Source of the DNA: Spirosoma pollinicola
Lineage (GTDB): Bacteria; Bacteroidota; Bacteroidia; Cytophagales; Spirosomataceae
Direction: 5' to 3'
Length of the DNA: 64,000 nt
Assembly: GCF_002831565.1 (NCBI RefSeq)
Contig: NZ_CP025096.1
Coordinates: 372,001 to 436,000, forward strand
Shown here: piece after piece, positions 25,233 through 32,836 of the stretch
Position numbering within the stretch: the stretch's first letter is position 1
Layout of the letters: each line of letters starts with the position of its first letter
The notes under the pieces: generated by a model
Database searches by the model: none
What the model was told of the DNA's origin: nothing
The model's input: the letters and a program-made list of their open reading frames with translations, nothing else
Made by a program: the position numbers and the translations under genes

Positions 25233-26966
25233 ATGCGTCATCCTCTCGCTGTCATTTCCTTACTCCTCCTCGTTTCGCCGGTCCTCGCCGACGATCTGGA
25301 CGATTTCATTCGTGACCAGTTACGAAAACGACACGTACCCGGTTTGTCAATCGCCATCATTCAGGATGGCAAGATTGTGAAGGCTATGACGTATGGCTCA
25401 GCGACTAAAAATGGAACGACACCCCTCACAACGGCCACCCTGTTTCAGGCAGGGTCCATCAGTAAATCGGTGGCGGCTGCTGGCGCGTTGTACCTGACAG
25501 AAGCGGGCAAATTATCACTCGACGAAGACGTGAACGTGAAGCTACGTACCTGGAAAGTGCCGGAAAATGAGTTTACGAAAGACAAAAAAGTAACCCTGCG
25601 CGGGTTGCTCAGCCACACAACGGGGCTAACGGTTCATGGCTTTCCTGGCTATGAAGTCGGTAAACCGATACCAACAATCCCGCAAATTCTCAACGGAACA
25701 GCTCCCGCCAATACAGCTCCCGTTCGGGTCGATTTTGTGCCCGGAACCAAATGGCGGTATTCGGGTGGGGGCTACACCGTCATGCAGCAACTCATGCTGG
25801 ACGTGACCGGCAAACCCTTCCCTCAGTTTATGAAGGAAACGGTGTTGGGGCCAATGGGCATGGCTGAAAGCACGTATCAACAACCATTGCCTGCTGACAA
25901 AGCCAAATTGACAGCTACAGGCTATTATGGAGACCGAAGCGAAGTAAAAGGACGTTGGCATATTTACCCCGAAATGGCCGCTGCCGGACTCTGGACGACA
26001 CCGTCTGACCTGGCACGTTTTGCCATCGGCATTCAACAGGCGTTCGCCGGGAAACCGAAGGCCGTCCTGTCGCAGGAAATGACCCGGCAAATGCTCACCG
26101 ATCAAAAAGACAACGACGGGCTGGGCGTTTTTCTGGAGGGCGAAGGCCACACAATGCGTTTTGGTCACAATGGCCGCGATGAGGGTTTCGATGCGCTGCT
26201 CACTGCCGGTGTCGAAACCGGGCAGGGTGTGGCTATTATGATCAACGCCAACGATAACTCCCGAATGATGGGACGGATTGTGGATGCCGTAGCTAAAAAA
26301 TACAACTGGACGGGTTATAAAGTAACGACGGCCATCGAGCGCAAAGCGGTTGCGGTAGAGGCTAAAACGCTGGCGGCTTACGAGGGGCGCTATGAGTTTG
26401 CCAATAACCGAATGATCACGTTCATGGCCGATAAGGGTCGGCTGGTAACGCTCGTGGATGGTTTTGCCGATGAAGAATTTGTCCCCGAAACGCCAACTCG
26501 GTTTGTATCGGTAGATCGTGATGCCTATTTGACAGTTACACCGGATGAAACCGGAAAAATAACCGGGCTGGTATGGAAACACGGTACAGACGAACGAACA
26601 ATACCGCGCATCGGTCCACTTCTGAATATGCTAAAACCCAATAAAGACTCGAACGAAGCCCGTACCCATCAAATTGAGACGGCACTGAAGGCAACAATTC
26701 AGGGCGGTAAAAGCGTAGCCGATGTTCCTGGTATGTCGCCCGGTGCCCGCCGGGACTTTGCCAGTGGCGTGCCGGAGTTGGCAGGTTTCAAATCCATTGT
26801 GTTCATTAGTGATGCCGATGTGACTGGTCGCGGTATAGAGCGACATGATGGCAAAGTAGCGCATGTACTGAACTATAAACTCACTTCGGACAAAGCCTCT
26901 AAATACATACTGGTCTATCTGACATCCGACGGGTTACTGACAGATTATGACGTAGTAGACAAATAG
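25233..26966 (+). CDS. Serine hydrolase, beta-lactamase class C/penicillin-binding fold, exported
   Basis: Protein of 577 aa from the ATG at 25233; the ATG at 25227 is equally possible. Residues 1-19 form a signal peptide (RHPLAVISLLLLVSPVLA). The beta-lactamase-like domain covers about 25-360. It contains the catalytic S-x-x-K (Ser75-Ile-Ser-Lys78, within GSISKS), a Tyr motif RYSGGGY near 175-181 and HNG near 312, which replaces the KTG of true beta-lactamases. The remaining 210 or so residues form an accessory C-terminal domain. Such proteins are usually esterases, D-amino-acid peptidases or cell-wall hydrolases in the periplasm. It is a passenger between two permease modules, with no PadR signal of its own. 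The real substrate is unknown. Confidence 0.9.
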   Translation: MRHPLAVISLLLLVSPVLADDLDDFIRDQLRKRHVPGLSIAIIQDGKIVKAMTYGSATKNGTTPLTTATLFQAGSISKSVAAAGALYLTEAGKLSLDEDVNVKLRTWKVPENEFTKDKKVTLRGLLSHTTGLTVHGFPGYEVGKPIPTIPQILNGTAPANTAPVRVDFVPGTKWRYSGGGYTVMQQLMLDVTGKPFPQFMKETVLGPMGMAESTYQQPLPADKAKLTATGYYGDRSEVKGRWHIYPEMAAAGLWTTPSDLARFAIGIQQAFAGKPKAVLSQEMTRQMLTDQKDNDGLGVFLEGEGHTMRFGHNGRDEGFDALLTAGVETGQGVAIMINANDNSRMMGRIVDAVAKKYNWTGYKVTTAIERKAVAVEAKTLAAYEGRYEFANNRMITFMADKGRLVTLVDGFADEEFVPETPTRFVSVDRDAYLTVTPDETGKITGLVWKHGTDERTIPRIGPLLNMLKPNKDSNEARTHQIETALKATIQGGKSVADVPGMSPGARRDFASGVPELAGFKSIVFISDADVTGRGIERHDGKVAHVLNYKLTSDKASKYILVYLTSDGLLTDYDVVDK

Positions 26967-26987
26967 AGCTAACAGCGGCTAAATTTC

Positions 26988-27024
26988 TGTCCGTTTCTGT
27001 TCGCACAATGTCCGTTTCTGGACA
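26988..27024 (+). promoter_or_regulatory. Paired dyads upstream of PadR gene (module 4)
   Basis: TGTCCGTTTCTGTTCG (26988-27003, right half degenerate) and TGTCCGTTTCTGGACA (27009-27024), 5 nt apart and ending 74 nt before the TTTG box. The second element is identical to the one at 11479. Confidence 0.8.
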
Positions 27025-27044
27025 ATAGGCAGCACTAATCATTC

Positions 27045-27083
27045 ACAAAAGAGCCCTTCCTGAAACAGGAAAGGCTCTTTTGT
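27045..27083 (+). terminator. Terminator-like hairpin inside PadR upstream spacer
   Basis: An 18-bp stem with one mismatch (27045-27062 with 27066-27083; core AAAAGAGCC/GGCTCTTTT) and a 3-nt loop. It lies between the dyads and the PadR promoter, as in modules 1 and 2, and probably ends transcripts from the serine hydrolase. Confidence 0.8.
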
Positions 27084-27097
27084 TCTTTGGCACCGCA

Positions 27098-27125
27098 TTT
27101 GACATACAGAAATAGAGGAAATAAA
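27098..27125 (+). promoter_or_regulatory. Conserved PadR-module promoter (module 4)
   Basis: TTTG at 27098-27101, 17 nt, AAATAAA at 27119-27125. Here the ATG is 29 nt beyond the second box, so this is the one module with a short 5' leader. Confidence 0.65.
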
Positions 27126-27154
27126 ACAAAGCGCAGCATCTTAACCATTGACTC

Positions 27155-27490
27155 ATGCGACGGAGTGATTTAGGCGAGTTTGAAGAGGTCGTTCTACTGG
27201 CTGTGGCGGTATTGACTCCCAAAGCCTATTCGGTCGTGATTGCCGAAGAACTGGAACGGGAAACGGGCCAGACGGTCAGTACTGGTGCCGTACATGCCGC
27301 CCTGCAACGGCTCGAACAAAAAGGCTACCTAAGCTCCGTCCTGGGCGAGGCAACAGCCGAACGGGGTGGCCGCCGGAAACGGATATTTACCATCACGGCC
27401 CTTGGTGGTCGCGTACTGAGCGAAGTGCAGGCAGTACGTGTCCGGTTTTGGGATCGTATCATTCCAAACATCCGGCTAGAGTGGAGTTGA
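27155..27490 (+). CDS. PadR family transcriptional regulator (module 4)
   Basis: Protein of 111 aa with RRSDLGEFEEVVLLAVAVL at the start and AERGGRRKRIFTITALGGR in the wing. It is the most diverged of the five in the middle (EELERETGQTVSTGAVHAAL). It lies 124 nt upstream of the permease ATG; the gap holds AATG/CATT repeats. Likely controls its own operon; the effector is unknown. Confidence 0.92.
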   Translation: MRRSDLGEFEEVVLLAVAVLTPKAYSVVIAEELERETGQTVSTGAVHAALQRLEQKGYLSSVLGEATAERGGRRKRIFTITALGGRVLSEVQAVRVRFWDRIIPNIRLEWS

Positions 27491-27501
27491 CTGTAGGGAG
27501 G

Positions 27502-27614
27502 TGATGGGTAATGGTCAATGGATAATAATTAATGAAAAATGTATCCAACCTGTAAAAACTCCTGCCTTCATTATTCATTACCCATTCCCCATTATTCATT
27601 ATTCATTCCCCATT
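27502..27614 (+). repeat. AATG/CATT inverted and tandem repeat tract before permease start
   Basis: The left part carries ATGGGTAATG and further AATG units. The right part carries CATTACCCAT, a perfect 10-bp complement, and CATTATTCATTATTCATTCC-type tandem units, ending at the ATG at 27615. An in-frame ORF runs through the tract, but its peptide is low complexity and has no family resemblance, so the permease start was set at 27615. Confidence 0.6.
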
Positions 27615-30230
27615 ATGAAACCGCCCCGCTTAGCCGACCACCTGCTTACATGGTTCTGCGCCCCTCACCTGCGGGAAGAGGTGCTGGGCGATTTGCACGA
27701 ACGCTACGCGCTGCGGGTCACTCGCCTGGGAGAAGCAAAAGCCCGACGACGCTACTGGCGCGATGTGCTGGCCTACGTGCGGCCTTCAATAATTAGACGA
27801 CAACCAACCCAGTTCTCAACACCAAAAACAACAACAATGCTACGCAACTACCTCAAAATCGCTCTACGAAATATTGTCAAGAACAAGGCCTATTCAGCTA
27901 TTAACATTGGTGGGCTGGCGGTAGGTATGGCCGTGGCCATGCTGATTGGGCTGTGGATTTACGACGAACTATCCTACGACAAATACCACCAGAATTATAA
28001 CCGTGTGGCTAAAGTCATGCAACGCGGCATATTTGAAGGAGTGTTTGGCGCAGGGGGCTACATGCCTCTTCCACTAGCCAATGAATTACGCACCGATTTT
28101 GCCGACGACTTTACGTACGTTGTCATGTCGTCCTGGACCAGAGAGCATATTCTGGCCTTTGGCGACAAAAAATTCACAAAACAGGGAAACTACCTCAGTC
28201 CGGAAGCGCCCGATATGTTCACATTGAAGATGCTTCGGGGCACGCGGGCGGGCCTGAAGGATCCAGCGTCGATTATGCTGTCGGAGTCCGTTTCTCAGGC
28301 ACTTTTCGGGAGCGACGACCCGATGGGAAAAATCGTAAAGATCGACAACAGACTGAATGTAAAAGTGACGGGCGTATATGAAGACTTGCCCTACAATACC
28401 GAGTTCAGAGACATGAACTTCATTGCTCCCTGGGATCTATATGTATCGTCGGAGGAATGGGTAAAGCGGGCACAGGACAATGTAGAATGGAATAATAATT
28501 CCTGGCAAATACTGACTCAGATTGCGCCAAACGCGACTTTCGACGCTGTTAATGCCAAAATCAAAGGCTTACGGGTAAAGCACGTTCCGGAAACGGCTCC
28601 CTACAAAGCAGAAGTTTTTCTACAACCTATGAGCCGCTGGCACTTATACACCGGCTGGGATAAGCAGGGCAACGTGGAAGGACGCATTCAGTATGTCTGG
28701 CTCTTCGGTATTATTGGCCTGTTCGTCCTCCTGCTGGCCTGCATCAACTTCATGAATCTGAGCACTGCTCGCTCTGAAAAACGGGCCAAAGAAGTAGGTA
28801 TCCGTAAAGCGGTGGGGTCGGTACGCGCCCAACTCATCAGCCAGTTTTTCAGCGAATCGCTGATGGTTGTTGCATTTGCGTTTATCCTGTCTATGCTGGT
28901 GGTCATTCTCGTACTTCCCCTCTTCAATGAAGTGGCCGATAAGCAATTAGGCATCTTATGGACCAACCCTATGTTCTGGCTTTCGGGCATCGGGTTTAGC
29001 CTGTTCACAGGCATCATTGCGGGTAGCTACCCGGCGCTTTACCTGTCTTCGTTTCAGCCGGTAAAAGTCCTGAAAGGCACTTTTCGGGTAGGTCGTTTTG
29101 CCAGTATGCCCCGGAAGGTGCTGGTGGTTATCCAGTTTACAGTTTCGGTTACGCTCATTATTGGGACCATTCTGGTTTTTCGCCAGATTCAGTATGCCAA
29201 AAACCGTCCGATCGGTTATGATCGCAATGGGTTGATTACGATCACCATGAACACACCCGAGTTGCACACTCATTACAATGCTCTGCGGGAAGAGCTATTA
29301 CGAACGGGTGCCGTTATAGACATGTCTACTTCATCGACACCCGCAACGGATTTGAATTCACAAAATGGCGGATTCGAATGGGAAGGAAAAGACCCAAATT
29401 TCAAAGCTCAATTCGGGACTATTGCGGTAACCCACGACTTCGGCAAAACGGTTGGCTGGCAGTTCAAAGAGGGCCGCGATTTTTCCCGAAACTTCACCAC
29501 CGATTCAGCAGCTCTGGTCATGAACGAAACAGCGGCTAAGTACATGGGCTTGAAAACCGGCTCGCCAGTGGGTATGATCGTAAAATGGAATGGCAAACCC
29601 ATGCGGGTATTGGGCGTTATCAAAGACATGGTGATGGGATCGCCGTTTGAACCAGTTGTCCAAACTGTTTTTATGCTGGATTATAACTGGGCGGGTGTTA
29701 TAAACATCAAACTCAATCCGGAACAAAGCGCACCAGAATCACTGGCCAAAATCGAAACTGTTTTTCGAAAATTCAATCCCGGCAGTCCGTTCGATTTCAA
29801 ATTTACCGATCAGCAATATGCCCTAAAATTTGCCACCGAAGAACGGATTGGCAAGCTCGCTTCAATCTTCGCTATGCTCGCCGTCTTTATCAGTTGTCTG
29901 GGCATATTTGGTCTGGCTTCTTTCGTAGCCGAACAGCGCACCAAAGAGATTGGTGTACGAAAAGTGCTGGGAGCCTCAGTCTTTAGTTTGTGGGGCTTAC
30001 TCTCTAAAGATTTTGTGGTGTTGGTTACCATTGCTTTCGGTATTGCCACGCCCCTTGCTTATTACTTCCTGAGCAACTGGCTCCATAAATATGAATACCG
30101 AACCGACATATCCTGGTGGATTTTTGCGGTAACAGGCGCAGGTGCCCTGGGTATTACGCTGCTCACGGTGAGTTATCAAAGTATCAAAGCGGCCCTGATC
30201 AACCCGGTAAAGAGTTTGAGAAGCGAGTAG
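27615..30230 (+). CDS. Permease-prefix-domain duplicated FtsX-like ABC permease (module 4)
   Basis: Protein of 871 aa. The start was chosen at MKPPRLADHLLTWFCAPHLR, matching the other prefix domains. The prefix covers residues 1-60, and Met75 starts the body (MLRNYLKIALRNIVKNK). TM1 is near 95-118 (GMAVAMLIGLWIYDELSYD), FtsX block 1 near 365-480, the central TM near 495-520, FtsX block 2 near 755-871 (EQRTKEIGVRKVLGASVFSL). It is the closest intact relative of the broken minus-strand copy at 30853-32189 (shared GLAVGMAVAMLIGLWIYDEL and SLWGLLSKDF). Forms an operon with the PadR gene upstream. Substrate unknown. Confidence 0.94.
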   Translation: MKPPRLADHLLTWFCAPHLREEVLGDLHERYALRVTRLGEAKARRRYWRDVLAYVRPSIIRRQPTQFSTPKTTTMLRNYLKIALRNIVKNKAYSAINIGGLAVGMAVAMLIGLWIYDELSYDKYHQNYNRVAKVMQRGIFEGVFGAGGYMPLPLANELRTDFADDFTYVVMSSWTREHILAFGDKKFTKQGNYLSPEAPDMFTLKMLRGTRAGLKDPASIMLSESVSQALFGSDDPMGKIVKIDNRLNVKVTGVYEDLPYNTEFRDMNFIAPWDLYVSSEEWVKRAQDNVEWNNNSWQILTQIAPNATFDAVNAKIKGLRVKHVPETAPYKAEVFLQPMSRWHLYTGWDKQGNVEGRIQYVWLFGIIGLFVLLLACINFMNLSTARSEKRAKEVGIRKAVGSVRAQLISQFFSESLMVVAFAFILSMLVVILVLPLFNEVADKQLGILWTNPMFWLSGIGFSLFTGIIAGSYPALYLSSFQPVKVLKGTFRVGRFASMPRKVLVVIQFTVSVTLIIGTILVFRQIQYAKNRPIGYDRNGLITITMNTPELHTHYNALREELLRTGAVIDMSTSSTPATDLNSQNGGFEWEGKDPNFKAQFGTIAVTHDFGKTVGWQFKEGRDFSRNFTTDSAALVMNETAAKYMGLKTGSPVGMIVKWNGKPMRVLGVIKDMVMGSPFEPVVQTVFMLDYNWAGVINIKLNPEQSAPESLAKIETVFRKFNPGSPFDFKFTDQQYALKFATEERIGKLASIFAMLAVFISCLGIFGLASFVAEQRTKEIGVRKVLGASVFSLWGLLSKDFVVLVTIAFGIATPLAYYFLSNWLHKYEYRTDISWWIFAVTGAGALGITLLTVSYQSIKAALINPVKSLRSE

Positions 30231-30285
30231 AGTCGTCCAGATTTAGAATGAAAAGTTGACACATTCAAGTAACAAACTTATCTCA

Positions 30286-30678
30286 TCATTGCCGTTGCCC
30301 ATAGCAGTAACAAAGTCCATCGGGCGCAACGACGAAAAAGACTTTCCACGTTACATTGCCATGTTGTTGCTGGCTAAAGTCGGGCGTTATATTGTCGAAG
30401 CCTGTTGCCATTAGTTCTGTCAACATCGTTTCGACATCATCGACTTCAAAAAAGCAACCGTCCTGCTGCGGGTCGCCCCCGTTTTCGGCTAGGTCAATCT
30501 GAATACCGTCGCGCTCCAGTACCGCCGATTGATGGGGCGTTTCACTTCGTGATACCAGCCGAAAGCCCAGAATGGTTTCGTAAAAAGGTAAAGCCGTTTC
30601 CAGATCGGCAACAGGTAAGTTCATTTGATCCTGCTGGTAAGGCCAGGCGTTTTTCAGCGTTGCTTGGGGTGACTGCAT
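30286..30678 (-). CDS. VOC (glyoxalase/bleomycin-resistance fold) family protein
   Basis: Protein of 130 aa; the start at 30678 is the first ATG, and Met19 (MNLPVADLETALPFYETILG) is an alternative that would trim a short tail. The typical single VOC module is seen: ADLETALPFYETILGFRLV near 24-42, an ERDGIQIDLAENGG strand near 54-67, and the second beta-alpha-beta half from FFEVDDVETMLTELM, ending APDGLCYCYG. The metal ligands of true glyoxalase I are not clearly conserved (the final APDG.xx.Y has Tyr or Cys where Glu is common). It may bind a small hydrophobic ligand or catalyse a metal-dependent step; specific function unknown. It stands alone between two permease copies. Confidence 0.85.
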   Translation of the reverse strand: MQSPQATLKNAWPYQQDQMNLPVADLETALPFYETILGFRLVSRSETPHQSAVLERDGIQIDLAENGGDPQQDGCFFEVDDVETMLTELMATGFDNITPDFSQQQHGNVTWKVFFVVAPDGLCYCYGQRQ

Positions 30679-30800
30679 CTGTCGGGTTGCTTAATGAGCA
30701 CAGGTAAATGTTTCGACACAAGTATACACCGCGCAGGACGTAATCTTTTTATGTCCTTGCTGAGCTTCGAAAAAAGTAAAAGGGTTTTACGAATTAATTT

Positions 30801-30859
30801 CGAATAGGGGAGAACATACGCCATATCTTGGAAATATGGCGTATGTTCTCCCCTATTCG
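30801..30859. repeat. Perfect 26-bp palindrome overlapping the 3' end of the permease pseudogene
   Basis: Arms 30801-30826 and 30834-30859 are exactly complementary, with a 7-nt loop. The right arm includes the last codons and stop of the broken permease. It could act as a bidirectional terminator between pseudogene and VOC gene, but its length and perfection suggest an origin by inverted duplication of the gene end. Confidence 0.85.
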
Positions 30860-32189
30860 CTCCGTAAACTCTTCACTGGGTTCATTAGGGCAGCTTTGAT
30901 ACTCTGGAAGCTAACCGTTAGCAATGTAACGACGAGAACGCCAGCTCCCGATACGGCGAAAATCCACCACGAGGGATCGGTTTGGTATTCGTACTGCTGA
31001 AGCCAGTTTGTCAGGAAGTAGTACGCGATGGGTGTAGCGATGGCAAACGAAATAATGACCAGCACCAGAAAGTCTTTGGAAAGTAGTCCCCACAGATTAA
31101 GTACGCTGGCCCCCAATACTTTGCGGACGCCAATCTCTTTGGTCCGCCGTTCCGCTACGAAAGACGCCAGGCCAAACAAGCCCAGACAGGAAATGAAGAT
31201 AGCCAGCACCGCAAAAAACGAAGCTAACGTGCCAATGCGGGCCTCGACGGCAAATTTTTCGGTGTATTCGGCATCAGCGAACTTGTAGTCGAAAGGGGCT
31301 GTCGGGTTGTATTTCTGGTAGACGACGTCAATTTTAGCCACCGCTTCACTGGTGCTCATGGTCATATACACCCGTCACTTTAACCGCCGTTTGAGCCTCT
31401 ATTTTCATCAGCTTTCCCATCGGATCAGCCATTCCGAACAGAGCGCTGGCGACCGATTTTGACATCATGATGAAATACGGTTCGTTCAGGCCCGCTCTGG
31501 TCCCTTTGATCATTGTTAGCGACAGCCTAGCGGGCGCTTGCGGTTCGATGTAATTGCCCGTTTTCCAGAATTTCTTTTCGCCGAATGACAGAATATGACC
31601 CTCTGTCCAAGAAGACAGTACGATGTGTTTGAAGTCAGACCCGTATGCGTTGCGCAACACATTGGCCAGCGGAATGGGAATAGTTGGGGCCGTACTGACA
31701 GCCCCATTTATGGTCTGATTTTGCATGACCTGCGCAATGCGGTCGTAGTTTTTGTGGTATTTATTGAACGATAGTTCATCATAAATCCACAGCCCGATCA
31801 GCATGGCCACGGCCATGCCTACCGCCAGCCCACCAATGTTAATGAAGGAGTACAGCTTTTGACTTTTCAAATTTCGAAAGGCGATTTTCAAATAATTTTG
31901 TAGCATGTCGGGGTGTAGGAAAAAGGGTTGTTTTAGCCTGTTCATGCCTGGGTTTCCGACGGCACACAAAGGGTGGCAGTACAGATAATACATTGAGCAC
32001 ATAGCGTACTGTAGCCTGCGTCTGGCCTGATCGCTCATACCAGTAGGCATAGAGTTCGTAGAGGTCGCCCTCAACCTCTTCGAGGGTATTTTCGGGGTGG
32101 AACCAGCGGAGTAACCGTTGCGCCCAGCGCGGTTCGTGGTTCGGTACTCCGGTCCTACGGTTCGGTTTATGTTTAGGTTGATTCATCAT
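30853..32189 (-). pseudogene. Broken PadR-linked duplicated permease (frameshift plus about 1.3-kb deletion)
   Basis: Reading down the minus strand: a prefix domain starts at 32189 (the ATG overlaps the PadR stop as ATGA) with RWFHPENTLEEVEGDLYELY. The frame changes in the linker near 31940. The body resumes at Met 31906 (MLQNYLKIAFRNLKSQK), TM1 and most of periplasmic domain 1 follow up to VKVTGVY, and the frame then jumps to TMSTSEAVAKIDVVYQKYNP, which belongs near the end of periplasmic domain 2. The final FtsX block (ERRTKEIGVRKVLGAS) is intact. By comparison with the copy at 27615, about 1.3 kb is missing, including FtsX block 1. The product cannot be a working duplicated permease. The PadR gene and its promoter remain intact. 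Confidence 0.9.
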
Positions 32190-32521
32190 CTGGCGAGTTG
32201 AAGCGTGTTGGGTGGGACCATCTGCCACAATTCCTGCCGTAGTTGCTGAATTTCCTGCAACGCCTTACTGCCCAAGGCCGTTACCTGAAACAGCCACTTA
32301 CGTCGTCCACCCCGCTCGGTGGTGGCTCCGCCCAGTTCTGAGCGAACAAATCCTTTCTCCTCCAGTCGGATCAGCGTGTTATGAACCGTACCAAAGGTCA
32401 CGATTCGACCGGTGTGCTCTTCCAATGCCTGACTCACGGTGACACCGTAGCCCTCGCCATCCAGAATAGCCACCATCAACAATACTACTTCTTCAAATTC
32501 GCCTAAATACGTGCGACGCAT
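32186..32521 (-). CDS. PadR family transcriptional regulator (module 5, minus strand)
   Basis: Protein of 111 aa, RRTYLGEFEEVVLLMVAIL at the start and TERGGRRKWLFQVTALGSK in the wing, where Trp replaces the Arg seen in the others (RRKR becomes RRKW). The start codon lies 8 nt after the second promoter box. The stop overlaps the ATG of the broken permease by 4 nt. An intact regulator with a dead partner either is in early decay or still acts on the other permease modules, whose dyads are the same type. Confidence 0.92.
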   Translation of the reverse strand: MRRTYLGEFEEVVLLMVAILDGEGYGVTVSQALEEHTGRIVTFGTVHNTLIRLEEKGFVRSELGGATTERGGRRKWLFQVTALGSKALQEIQQLRQELWQMVPPNTLQLAR

Positions 32522-32529
32522 TGCTTCAT

Positions 32530-32557
32530 TTGATTAGTCTCTATTTTATCGTACAAA
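32530..32557 (-). promoter_or_regulatory. Conserved PadR-module promoter (module 5)
   Basis: On the minus strand, TTTG at 32557-32554, 17 nt, TAATCAA at 32536-32530; ATG at 32521. Same spacing as in the four plus-strand modules. Confidence 0.7.
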
Positions 32558-32630
32558 TCTGAGACCAATGTCAAAAAGGTTCAGATAGGGCATTCAGGCC
32601 ATTATTCTGAAAAAATCAACCTGTTTATTC

Positions 32631-32667
32631 TGTCTGTAAATGGACAGCATGTGTCCCGCAATGGACA
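32631..32667 (-). promoter_or_regulatory. Paired dyads upstream of PadR gene (module 5)
   Basis: On the minus strand, TGTCCATTGCGGGACA (32667-32652) and TGTCCATTTACAGACA (32646-32631), 5 nt apart. The proximal one ends 74 nt before the TTTG box. Here the distal dyad is perfect and the proximal one is degenerate, the reverse of modules 1, 2 and 4. Confidence 0.8.
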
Positions 32668-32836
32668 CCGGAATCCAGTACGGTATCATTCAATCTGGCT
32701 GATTTGGCTTTTGTTGTATTCTCTGTTTTGCACAAGAAGCTACGCGATGATAGCAGACTTTTAGCGTATCTATTATTAAGTTTACCCTGACTAATGTACC
32801 AAACCGTCGTTTTTTTGTTGTCATTACCCTGAATTC

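Noticed and set aside
25626-26582. Long minus-strand ORF (318 codons) opposite the serine hydrolase
   Set aside because: It is the antisense shadow of a clear beta-lactamase-fold gene with catalytic motifs; its own translation has no family likeness and odd composition rich in His, Arg and Phe.
2-32667. Transposon or integrative element carrying the permease array
   Set aside because: No integrase, transposase, relaxase or attachment repeats were found; the copies look like tandem duplicates, not transposon cargo.
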